Shown: positions 34,304-44,570 of the stretch, piece by piece
How the letters are laid out: each line of letters opens with the position of its first letter
How positions within the stretch are numbered: the first letter of the stretch is position 1
Assembly (NCBI RefSeq): GCF_900496995.4
Contig: NW_024470413.1
Span: forward strand, 1 to 64,000
DNA length: 64,000 nt
Source: Aquila chrysaetos chrysaetos
Taxonomy: Eukaryota > Chordata > Aves > Accipitriformes > Accipitridae
Reading direction: 5' to 3'
Notes under the pieces: model-generated
Database searches by the model: none
Seen by the model: only the letters and a program-made list of their open reading frames with translations
Told to the model about the DNA's origin: nothing
Translations under genes and position numbers: made by a program

Positions 34304-35267
34304 TGTGATAAATGAATTTAGTCTCAAACAGGATTCCGATCAAAGTTTACAATTTATTAAATGAATAAAGGCAAGCAAACAGCGCTGCGTGGATCAGCAG
34401 TCTCTGCTCTACCAAGATGCACGCTGTGGAAAACAACCCAGCTTCTTTTATAGTCTAACACTAGTTACATCGTGTCCTTTCGAAGACTCTCCTCATTGGC
34501 TGAGGGGTCTTCAGTTCTCCTAGAAACTTCTCGAACTCTCCTCATTAGCTGAGGGGTCTTCAGTTCTCCTAGAAACTTCTCAAACTCTCCTCATTGGCTG
34601 AGGGGTCTTCAGTTCTCCTAGAAACTTCTCGAACTCTCCTCATTGGCTGAGGGGTCTTCAGTTCTCCTAGAAACTTCACGGACTCTCCTCATTGGCTGAG
34701 GGGTCTTCAGTTCTCCTAGAAACTTCTCAGACTCTCCTTATTGGCTGAGGGGTCTTCAGTTCTCCTAGAAACTTCTCGAACTCCTCCTCATTGGCTGAGG
34801 GGTCTTCTATGCAATGTATCTCCTCACTGCTCCTCGCTGCTCGGGCATGACAGCAGACATCCTGTGCGACAGGCGACACCCTGCACAGCACCAGCTGTGG
34901 CCACCAAACCCCAAGCAAGTTTGCAACAGACACCCCCCCCCCCCAACAAATGCATATAACAAATTGCTTACACACTGCCACTTCAATACACCCTCTATTC
35001 ATACATAGTAAGATCACCCCGTTCATAACCTCACTTAATACTATGATAAATGCCTCAGTTCTCCCCTAGGATCTCTTGTTTAACACTGCGCAGTTAACAA
35101 CAAAACCGGTTTTGGGCTGGCAAAAAAGAACTATATACATATCATCTGTTTCCTCCTGGCCTGTGGTTATACAAGGACCGACCAAATGGTTAAAGTGAGG
35201 GTCACATTTTATTATGCGGCCCTAGCATTGTTTATATTGACACGAATCAGATGAACACATTTCACAC
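34304..35267 (-). mobile_element. solo ERV LTR with internal VNTR (arm B)
   Basis: Bounded by 'TGTGATAAATG' and 'CATTTCACA', a perfect terminal inverted pair (TGTGA...TCACA). Minus-strand orientation is shown by a TATAAAAG box (34,445-34,452) and an AATAAA signal (34,353-34,358) close to the U5 end. It matches the LTR at 49,758-50,493 but is longer because it carries seven copies of a unit of about 49 bp. There is no target duplication: the left flank is 'cgtctcct' and the right flank 'cttcccaa'. Compared with arm A, 129 bp is missing at the site. No internal retroviral genes remain. Confidence 0.88.
34481..34808. repeat. 49-bp VNTR, seven units, inside the LTR
   Basis: The unit runs from 'cgaactctcctcattggctg' through 'aggggtcttcagttctccta' to 'gaaacttct' and is repeated almost perfectly. 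The last unit diverges after 'ggtcttcta'. The related LTR at 49,758 has a single unit (about 49,975-50,022). The expansion is therefore specific to this insertion. Confidence 0.92.
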
Positions 35268-35770
35268 TTCCCAAGGGTAAATCAGGCCTTGCCAACCTGA
35301 TTGCCGTCATGATGAAGGAAGTGCATTTGTGCATGAGGGGAACATGGTGGATGTTGTTTACCTGCACTTCAGCAAGACTTTTGGCACAGTCTCCCTCAAT
35401 ATTCTTCTGCTCAAGTTAGGACAGTACAGTCTGGATGGATAGACAAAGAGATGGGCAAAACACCAGTTGGATGATGAGGCTGAGAGCAGTGGTGACGGGG
35501 CCATACCCTACCTGGAGGCCAATGGGACATATTGGCGCATTGTGGGGCTGCACAGGGGAACTCTCCTGGGCGCTGTGCAGTTTTACACCTGTATCCATGA
35601 CCCGGAGGAGGCAACTCTCACCACGTTTGTTGGTGGCACTATATTGGGAGGACCATTCCTGTGCCTTGGGATGCCATTCAGGGGAACCTAACAGGCAGAA
35701 GGACTGTCCTGTCAGGGACTTTGTTGAGATACAAGAAAGACAAAGGCCAGATCCTGTGCCTGGGATAGAC
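35268..35770 (+). mobile_element. CR1 reverse-transcriptase fragment (arm B)
   Basis: Counterpart of 5,040-5,543. The plus strand encodes a 'VDVVYLHFSKTFGTVSLNIL'-like palm segment with the same lost aspartates, although one residue in 'YLHFS' differs by substitution. It is dead. Confidence 0.78.
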
Positions 35771-36032
35771 TAACAGCCTGCAGTGGCTGGGGAAGGGGGC
35801 TGCCTGGCCAGAGAGCACCTCTGAGGAAACAGCCCTGGTGGTGCTGGGGGACAGAAGGCAAAACACGATCCAGCAGTGATCCACGGCTACCTGGTAGCAG
35901 AGGTGGCCAGCAGTGTCCTGGAGTGTAGAGAGAAGAGCCTCGCCAAAAGACGGGGAAATTATTGTCTCCCCTGCCCATCACTTGTCAGCCACCTGTACAC
36001 TACTGTGTTCCTTTTTGGGACCCTGGTTCAAG

Positions 36033-36970
36033 TGTCCTGGGTCTGGCTGGGGTGGGGTTCACTTCCTTCGTAGCAGCCCCTATGGTGTTCTGTTTTGCAT
36101 TGGTGCCTAGAACAGTGTTGGTAACACACCAGTGTTTTAGCTGTTGCTGAATAGTGTTTGCACAGCATCAAGGCCACCTCTGTTTCTCACTCTGGTCTGT
36201 GGGAACATATATAGCTAATGGTCACAAGAGCATGCCAGACGCCTTTAGAAGACCTTGGACAGAATAAACAAGAAGACAAAAATAAGAAAGATACGAATTA
36301 GAAGAACACAGGTGCGCATTCCACGATAAAGGGAACTTGGCACAAAGAACCTCAATTCGCCAGTTTATCTTGACCAATTAGACTGAGACAAGTTTTGCAT
36401 GTTTTAGTTAGTATAACCTATTATGTCTTATGTTTATGCGTATGTACAGTGTTGATATAAACCAATCATTAAGTGTAACTAGGCACGTGGACAGCACGTG
36501 AATAATGTGTGTAACCAATAATAAAATAGCTAAAGGCATGTACGGATGTAACCAATGTATAAAATTATGTCTGATGCTCTAGTAAAGGGTCTTCAACTAT
36601 GATCATATTGATCTGTCATTGAGTCCATGATTATGCTCCTGCACTGCTCCCTCCCAGCAAGTAGGCTGGGGGTGGGCGAGAAGTTGGGGGGCAATGGGAC
36701 ACAGCCAGGCCAGCTGACCCCATCTGACCAAAGGGATATTCCATACCATATGACATCATGCTCAGCAATAAATGCTCAGGCAGAGGAAGAAGGCGGTGGA
36801 GTTTCCTGTCATTCAAGGTGTCTGTTGAAGGGATACTGGTTGGGTGTCACTCTGCTTGTGGGAGGTGGTAAGTGATTGCCTTTGTATTGCCTGTTGGGTT
36901 GGGTTTATATTTGTTTTAATCTTTTTTCATTCACCTATTATCTGTTTTTATCCCAGCCCACAAGCTGCAC
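36033..36970 (+). mobile_element. ERVL-type LTR (arm B) split by a younger LTR
   Basis: Starts 'TGTCCTGGGTCTGGCTGGGG' at 36,033 and corresponds to the minus-strand LTR ending at 4,768 in arm A. It is interrupted at 36,198-36,643 by another LTR and resumes at 36,650 with 'cctcccagcaagtagg'. Confidence 0.75.
36198..36643 (+). mobile_element. solo LTR, probably class II (ERVK-like), nested
   Basis: Begins 'TGTGGGAACATATATAGC' and ends 'ATTATGCTCCTGCA' (TG...CA). It is flanked by 'ctggtc' (36,192-36,197) and 'ctgctc' (36,644-36,649), a 6-bp target duplication with one change. The empty site in arm A, read on the minus strand, is 'ctgctc' (4,604-4,609). A 6-bp duplication is typical of class II ERVs. 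AATAAA (36,521-36,526) and 'gtataaaatt' (about 36,558) fit promoter/polyA parts. It is absent from arm A, so it inserted after the inverted duplication (or was lost from A by conversion). Confidence 0.85.
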
Positions 36971-36979
36971 AACAACTCC

Positions 36980-38121
36980 ATGCAGCAGCATGGGTAGAGA
37001 CCTGGCTGGCTAAGGAGTGCTCTGAGGAGAAGGGCCTGGGCAGCAGGATGATGCCATATGAGCCAGTGGGCCTCCCATTTCAAAAGGAGAGCAGAGAAAC
37101 TGGAGAAGGTCCGGAGGAGGTCTGCCAAGGTGGAGTGAGGGGCTTAAGGCACGAGCTGCGAGGAGAGTCTGAGGGAACTGGGCCTCTCCAGCCTGCTGAA
37201 GGAGGCCTGGGGCCACCTAAGAAGAGCCTACAGCTACCTGGAGAGATGGTGGAGCCAAACTCTCTTCTGCAGTGGCCAATGATATGACAGAGGCAGCAGC
37301 CACAACTTGCCTCTTGGGAGCTTTAGGCTGAGCCTTAGGAAAAATAAAATGGACTAGGAGGAGTGTTGTTGTGATCTCCACCTTTGGAGCTCTTCTTTGC
37401 TCCTCAAAGTCACAGCCAGCCTGGAGGCTGGACTAGACAATCCCCAACAGTCTCTCTCCCACCAACCCTTCCAGGAGCCTGTGCCTTGGCAGGCACACAC
37501 TGTACAAGAAGAGATCGAGTTGGAGGCGAGGGTCTCTACATCATACGCTCATCGGACAATTCAGGGTGGAAGGGAGCTCAGGTGGTCTATAGTCCAATGC
37601 CCAGCTCCAAGCAGGGCCAGCTCTGAGGTCAGACCAGGTTGCTCACTAAATGTCAGCATCCACAGAGAGAGTTGACACATGAACTAGGCATCTAGGCCAC
37701 CATTACAGCAATGGAGATGAGGCATTTGACCAGGTCCCTGAGCAAAGCTATGGGTATGCCATGCCTCCTGACATTCCTGGGAACATCCACCTTCTTGTCC
37801 ACAGGTATGGGTTCCTTATGCAAGTTTCCTGGCGTATCTGCAGACCAATGGGGTGCTTTAGGCTGCAAACAGTATTGAAAGCAAGCCTGTGACTGGGGTT
37901 CTATCAGCTTAATTGCTACGAGAGAGGGAGATGGAGGGATCTCAGAGCTGCCAGGTTCCTGCTGAAGATTTAAGGCCTCTGAGATAGCAGCAGAAGATAA
38001 CTGTTTTGAACTGGCATAGCCTTTAGATCACTTCACATGTGATGGCTCTGCTCCCCCATTTCAGTCATTGGCACCTGGAAACCACCCTTGCTTTTCAGGA
38101 CAGCCTGTGATCCAACCCCAC
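36980..38121. other. arm B non-coding stretch with deletion junction
   Basis: Counterpart of 3,153-4,260. At about 38,098-38,101 ('gcttttcaggacagcctg') sequence matching arm A 3,152 joins sequence matching arm A 1,990, marking the loss of about 1.16 kb. Confidence 0.65.
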
Positions 38122-38722
38122 TGTGGATGTCATGCTGGGGGTCGACCAGCTAGAGAGCAGCTGCACAGAGAAGGACCTTGAGGTCCCAGAGGACAAGGAG
38201 CTGAGCGTGAGCGAGCAATGCCCCCTCATGGCAAAGGCCACCAGCCTCCTGGGCTGCATGAGGAGAAGCCTTGCTGGCAGATGGAGGGAGGTGATCCTTC
38301 CCCTCTACTCAGCACTGCTGAGGCCACAGCTGGAGTGCTGTGTCAAGTGCTGCGCTGCCCAGTGCATCATACTTGTTGACCTACTCAAGCAAGTGCAGCA
38401 AAGGGCCACAAAGCTGGTTTAAGGGACTGGAGCATCTTTCCTAGGAGGAAAGGCTGAGAGATGTGGGACTGTTCAGCCTGGAGAAGAAAAGGCTGAGGGG
38501 GATCTCATTAATGTGTATAAAATTCCATCTGAACCCCAGAAAACTGTGTTTGACTGTGAGGGTGGTTAAACACTGGAACAGGCTTCCCGGAGAGGTTGTG
38601 GAGTCCCCATCCATGGGGGTACTCCATACCCACTTAGATAAGGTGCTGAGCAACATACTCTAGCTGAGCCTTCCACAGCTGAGGGGGTTGAACTGGTCCC
38701 TTCCAATCTCAACATGTCTGTG
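38122..38722 (+). mobile_element. CR1 LINE ORF2 C-terminus and 3' end (arm B)
   Basis: Counterpart of 1,346-1,990. It reads 'MLGVDQLESSCTEKDLEVPE', 'WREVILPLYSALLRPQLE', 'GLFSLEKKRLRG' and 'HWNRLPGEVVESPSM', with the CR1 3' tail at about 38,710-38,722. It contains frame breaks. Confidence 0.88.
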
Positions 38723-38757
38723 ATTCGGTGAGTATAAAGGAGAAACAAATGAACGGA

Positions 38758-41700
38758 GCAATAGTAGGGACAGAAGGTGTACCCCGGGGTACCAGCAGGG
38801 TTACCACTACTACCCTGGAGTACCAGTAGGGCAAAAGGTGCTACTCGGGAGGATGAGGTCGGGATGCCAGGTCTACCCCACCCCCATGGTTAGGGAGGCC
38901 AGGTCAACCCGGCGCTTGCTGGTAGGGAGGCCAGGTCTACCCCGTAAGCACCACTAGGGAGGCCAGGTCTAACCCACTGGCGCCAGCAGGAAGGCCAGGT
39001 CTACTACGCCCGCGCTGTATGGGAGGCTAGGTCTACCTCGCTAGCGCTGGTAGGGTGGCCATGTCTACCCCATAGCATCAGGCAGGGATACAAAACCTAC
39101 CCCAGAGGGTCAGGCAGGGAGGGTGGGTCTACCACCAGGAGCCAGCAGGGACAGCAGTTGTACCCCAGAGTACAAGTAGGGGTATCGGTACTACCCCCAA
39201 GTAGCCGGGGGGGGGGGTTACCAGTGCTACCCAGGAGTACTAGTGGGGGTATCGGTACTACCCTGGAGTACCAGTAACGGTACCGGTAGTACCCCAGAGG
39301 ATCAGGTAGGGGATGCCAGGTCTACCCCACCCTCATGGGTAGGGAGGCCAGGTCAACAATGCGCTTGCCGGTAGGGACGCCAGGTCTAGCCTGGAGCACA
39401 AGTAGGGACAGCAGGTGTACCCCGGGGTACAAGCAGGCGTACCGCTACTACCCTGGAATACCAGTAAGGGTACTGCTACTACCCCAGAGCGTCTGGAAGG
39501 GATGCCAGGCCTACCCGCGATGGTCAGGTAGGGAGGCCAGGTCTACCCTGTCCATGCGGGTAGGGACGCCAGGCCTACCTGGAACATCAGGTAGGGGTAC
39601 AGGCCGATGCCAGAGGGTAGGTAGGGAGGGCGGGTTGACCCCCGCACGCCCACTGTGATGCCAGGTGTACCCTGGAATACCAGTATGAGCATCGGTACTA
39701 CCCTGGAGCATCAGGTAGGGACGCCAGGCCGAGCCTGGAGCTTCAGGTAGGGAGGCCAGGTCTGGCCCGGAACGCCAGTAGGGACAGCAGCTGTACACTG
39801 GGGTAACATTAGGGGTACTGGTACTACCCTGGAGTACCAGTAGGGGGAACGGTGCAACCTGGGAGGATGAGGTAGGCACGCCAGGTCTACCCCACCGCCA
39901 TGGTTAGGGAGGCCAGGTCTACCCCGCCAGCACCGGTAGGGAGGCCATTTAAACCCCGCGCTTGCAGGTAGGTGGGCCAGGTCTAACCCAGTGCGCCAGT
40001 AGGGAAAGCAGGTGTATCCTGGGGTACCATCAGGGGTACTGCTACTACACTGGAGTACCAGTAGGGGTAACGGTAATACCCAGGAGGGTGAGGCCGGGAT
40101 GCCAGGTCTACCCCACCCCCATGGTTAGGGAGGCCAGGTCAACTCCGTGCTTGCTCTTGGGAGGCCAGGTTTAACCCAGTGTGCCAGTAGAGACAGCAGG
40201 CGAACCCTGGGGTACCAGTAGGGGTAATGGTACTACCCTGGGGTACCAGTAGGGGAAAAGGTGCTACTCGGGAGGATGAGGTCGGGACTCCAGGTCTACC
40301 CCACCCCCTTGGTTAGGGAGGCCAGGTCAACCCCGCGCTTGCTAGTAGGGAGGCCAGGTCTACCCCACAAGCACCGGCAGTGAGGCCAGATGTATCCCAC
40401 CAGTGCCAGCAGGGAGGCCAGGTCTACCATGCCAGCACCGGTAGGGTGGCCAGGTCTACCTTGCCAGCGCCGGTAGGGTGGCCACGTGTACCCCGGAGCA
40501 TCAGGTAGTGATGCGAAGCCTACCACAGAGGGTCGGGTAGGGAGGGCAGGTCTACCCCTACATGCCCATTGTGACTCCAGGTGTACCCCGGAGTACAAGT
40601 CGGGGTACCGGTACTACCCCAGAGCGTCACATAGGGATGCCTGGCCAATCTCGGATCATCAGATAGGCAGGCCAGGTCTAGCCCGGAGTGCCAGTAGGGA
40701 CAGCAGTTGTACCCTGGGGTAACAGCAAGGGTATTGGTACTACCCTGCAGTACCAGTGCTGGTAACGATGCTACCTGGGAGGATGAGGTCGGGACGCCAC
40801 GTCTACCCCACCCCCATGGTTAGGGAGGCCAGGTCAACCTTAAGCTTGCTGATAGGTAGGCCAGATCTATCATGCCCGCACCGGTAGAGAGGCCAGGTCT
40901 ACCTCGCCAGGGCCGGTACGGTGGCCAGGTCTACCCCGGAGCATCAGGTAGGGATATGAGGCCGACGCCAGAGGGTCAGGTAGGGAGGGTGGGTCTACCC
41001 CCTAGCACCCATTGTGACGCCAGGTGTACCCCGGAATACCAGTAGGGGTACCGGTACCACCCCAGAGCATCAGGTAGGGATGCCAGGCCCAGCCTGGAGC
41101 TTCAGGTAGGGAGGCCAATCTAGCCTGGAGCGCCAGTACAGACAGCAGGTGTACCCATGGTACCAGCAGGTGCCCGCGCCTTTAGGGAGGCCAGGTCTAC
41201 CTCGCCAGCAACGGTATAGTGGCCAGGTGTACCCTGGAGCATCAGGTAGGGATACGAGGCTGACGCCAGATGGTCAGGTAGGGAGGGCATGTCTACCGCT
41301 GCACGACAGCAGGGACAGCAGTTGTACCAGTAGGGGTATCGGTACTACCCCCAAGTACTCGGCGGTGGGGTTACCAGTGCTACCCTGGAGTACGAGTGGG
41401 GGTATCGGTACTACCCTTGAGTACCACTAAGGGTACCAGTAGTACCCTGGAGGATCAGGTAGGGGACGCCAGGGTAGGGAGGCCAGGTCTAGCCTGGAGG
41501 ACAATTAGGGACAGCAGGTGTAACCAGGCGTACCAGCAGGGGTACTGTTACTACCCTGGAGTACCAGTAGGGGTAACGGTACTAACCGGGAGGATGAGGT
41601 CGGGACGCCAGGTCTACCCCACCGCCATGGTTACAGAGGCCATTTCTACCCCGCCCACGCCAGTAGGGAGGACAGGTCTACACACCCCACACCGATACGG

Positions 41701-44155
41701 AGGCAAAGACAACCCCGCCCACGTGGGTATGGAGGCAAGTTCTATCCAGCCCGCACGGGTAGGCAGGCCCGGTCTACCCAACCCACGCCGGTAGGGAGGC
41801 CAGGTCTACCCAACCCACGCCGGTAGGGAGGCCAGGTCTACCCTGCCTGTGCCGGTAAGCAGCCCAGGTCTACCCTGCCTGTGCCGGTAGGGAGGCTAGG
41901 TCTACCCGCCTGAGCCAGTAGAGAGGCCTGGTCTACCCCACCGGTGCCAGCAGGGAGGCCTGGTCTACTGCACTGGCACCGGCAGGGAGGCCTGGTCTAG
42001 CCAACCATTGCCAGCTGGGAGGCCAGGTCTACCTCACCCGCGCCAGTAGGGATGCCAAGTCAAATCCTCCTGCGCCGGTAGGGAGGCCAGGTCTACCCTG
42101 CCCACGCTGGTAGGGAGGCCAGGTCTACCTGCCTGTGCCGGTACGGAGGCCAAGTTACCAATCCCTTACTAGTGGGTAGGCCAGGTCTACCACGCCCGCG
42201 CAGGTAGGAAGCCCAATTTTATCCAGTTAGCTCAGGTACGGTGGCCAGGTCTACGCTGCCATGCGGGTAAGGAGTCCAGATCTACACCTCCCTTATTAGT
42301 AGGGAGGCCAGGTCTAGCACGCCCACGCAGGTAGAGAGGCCAGGTCTACCCCTCCCGAGCAGGTATGGAGGCCTGGTCTACCCCTTACTTACGGTTAGAG
42401 AGGCCACATCCACCCTGCCCGCGCTGATAGGGAAGCGAGGTATACCCTGCCCACGCTGATACGGAGGCCAGGTCAACCCCGTCTGCACCGGTGGGTAGGG
42501 AGGTCAGCTCTACCCTGCCCGCGCCAGTAGGGAGGCCAGGTCTACCCTGCCTGTGCCGGTAGGGAGGCGAGGTCTACCAAAACCACACAGATACGGAGGC
42601 CGGAACAACCCCGCCCACGTGGGTATGGAGGTAAGTTCTACCCTGCCCGTGAGTAGGGAGGCCAGGTCTACCCCGCCCACACCGATACAGAGGCCAGGAC
42701 AACCCCGTCCATGCCGGTAGAGACGCCAGGTCTACCCTGCCCTTACCGATAGGGAGGCCAGGTCGACCCCGTCCTTGCCGGAAGGGAGGCCATGTCTACC
42801 CTACCGGCGCCGGTAGCGAGGCCATGTCTACCCCAAAAGCTCGGGCAGGGAGGCCAGGTCTACTCCATCCGCCCAGGTAGTGAGGTCAGGTCTACCCGCC
42901 TGCGCCGGTACGGAGGCCAAGTCTACCTCTCCCTTACTAGTAGTGAGGCCAGGTCTACCACGCCCGCGTGGGTAGGAAGTCCAGCTCTACCCCATTAGCG
43001 CAGGTAGGGAGGCCAGGTCTTCCCCCCCTGCGACATAAGGGAAGCCAGGTCTACGCTGCCGTGCGGGTAGGGAGTCCAGATCTACACCTCCCTTACTAGT
43101 AGGGAGACCAAGTCTACCACACCCACGCAGGTAAGGAGGCCAGGTCTACCACATTAGCATGAGTAAGGAGGCCAGGTCTACCCCATTAGCCCTGGTAGGG
43201 AGGCCAGGACTACACCGCCCGCACCAGTAGGGATGCCAGGTCTACCCACCCCACGCCCGTTGGGAGGCCAGATCTACCCCGCCTGCGCCGGTACACAGGC
43301 CACGTCTACGCCTCCCTTACCAGTAGGGAGGCCATGTCTACCCTGCCTGTGCCGGTAGTAAGCCAAGTCTACACCCCCGTGCATGTAGGAAAGCCAGATC
43401 TACACCTCCCTTACTCATAGGGAGGCCAGGTCTACCCCGCCCGTGCCAGCAAGGAGGCCATTCTACCCCGCCGTTGCCGGCACGGAGGCCTCGCCTACCC
43501 TGTCCGCACAGGTAGGGATGCCAAGCCTACCCTAGAGCAAGAGATAGGGATACCAGGCCGACACCAGAGTTTTAGGTAGGGAGGGCGGGTCTACCCCCAC
43601 GCGCCCATTGTGACACCCGTTGTACCCGGGAGTACCAGTAGTGGTATAGGAACTACCCTGGAGTACCAGTAGGGGTAACAGTAGTGCCCCAGAGAATCAG
43701 GTAGGGACGCCAGGCCTACGCCAGAGGGTCAGGTAGGGAGCGCGGGTCTACCCCCGCGCTCCCATTGTGTCGCCAGGTGTACCCCGGAATACCAGTAGGG
43801 ATACCGGTACTACAACGGAGCATCAGGTAGGGACGCCAGGCCAAGCCTGGATCTTCAGGTAGGGAAGCCAGGTCTAGCCCCGAGCGCCAGTAGGGACAGC
43901 AGTTGTACACCGGGGTAACATTAGGGGTGCTGGTACTACCCTGGAGTACCAGTAGGGGTAACGGTGCAACCCAGGAGGATGAGGTAGGCACGCCAGGTCT
44001 ACCCCACCGCCATGGTTAGGGAGGCCAGGTCAACCCCGAGCTTGTTGGTAGGGGACCAGGTCTAACCCAGTGCACCAGTAGGCACAGCATGTGTACCCCG
44101 GGGTACCAGCAGGGGTACCGCTACTACCCTGGAGTACCAGTAGGGTACCGGTACT
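38758..44155. repeat. 5.4-kb GC-rich minisatellite array
   Basis: Continuous array of units of about 31-32 bp. Family (i) reads roughly 'ggtagggaggccaggtctac' plus 'cccgcccgcgcc' and fills 41,600-43,500. Family (ii) reads roughly 'ggggtaccggtactaccctg' plus 'gagtaccagta' and is mixed with (i) in the flanks 38,758-41,600 and 43,500-44,155. A composite block around 'catggttagggaggccaggt' recurs near 38,885, 39,335, 39,899, 40,120, 40,310, 40,817, 41,626 and 44,012, so there is irregular higher-order structure. The first and last units are alike ('gtaccccggggtaccagcag'). Long open frames on both strands come from the period and lack any protein domain. Confidence 0.95.
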
Positions 44156-44570
44156 ACTGTAAGAGTCGGTCAGAAAATCAGCATTGTCTCAACATTTTCA
44201 TCAGGAACATGAACAGTACATTACCTGACAACGGCCTGTTTGGAGCGCAGCGGCCAATCCCAAGGACAGAATGTGCGGTACAAGGCTCCTGGAAGGTACC
44301 TGGCTAGAGCCGTTAGAGGTAACCGCATAGCTACTGTCAAAAAGGATGGATTGCAACCGTTGCCATAATATTGATGAAGAAATCATGAACTCTAGATGAA
44401 CCTTGCTGCATTATAATACCAAAACACACCTCCTGGTCGAAGGCTACCCGCCTCCAAGACTTACCACGCCTCAGACACTGACCCTGCACCTGCGTGATAG
44501 CCTCGCTCGAGAAGGGCGGAGATATGATAATTGTATTCTGAGAAGGGTGGAGACTCCTGAGGACTCCACA
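44156..44570. other. unassigned stretch, possibly LTR-derived
   Basis: Lies between the minisatellite and the third duplicon copy. 'tgtaagagtcgg' at the start and 'gagaagggcggagatatgat' near 44,511 look like parts of an avian retroviral LTR, but I see neither a matching end nor a target duplication. Confidence 0.3.

Larger units (their letters stand above)
22165..38757 (-). repeat. arm B of large inverted duplication
   Basis: Reverse complement of 1,308-17,266 with the same order of landmarks. Differences from arm A are two LTR insertions (34,304-35,267 and 36,198-36,643), a 129-bp loss at the first of them, a loss of about 1.16 kb at about 38,098, about 0.5 kb extra at 24,700-25,240, and a 30-bp tandem duplication at about 30,010-30,066. 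The outer end runs directly into the minisatellite at 38,758. Confidence 0.93.

Noticed and set aside
39335-43991. Open frames of 60-130 codons inside the minisatellite
   Set aside because: They arise from a stop-poor repeat unit on both strands, and the repetitive peptides match no family.
38758-44155. Possible CRISPR-like array (regular units of about 32 bp)
   Set aside because: Units are contiguous with no unique spacers, and the context is vertebrate. It is a minisatellite.
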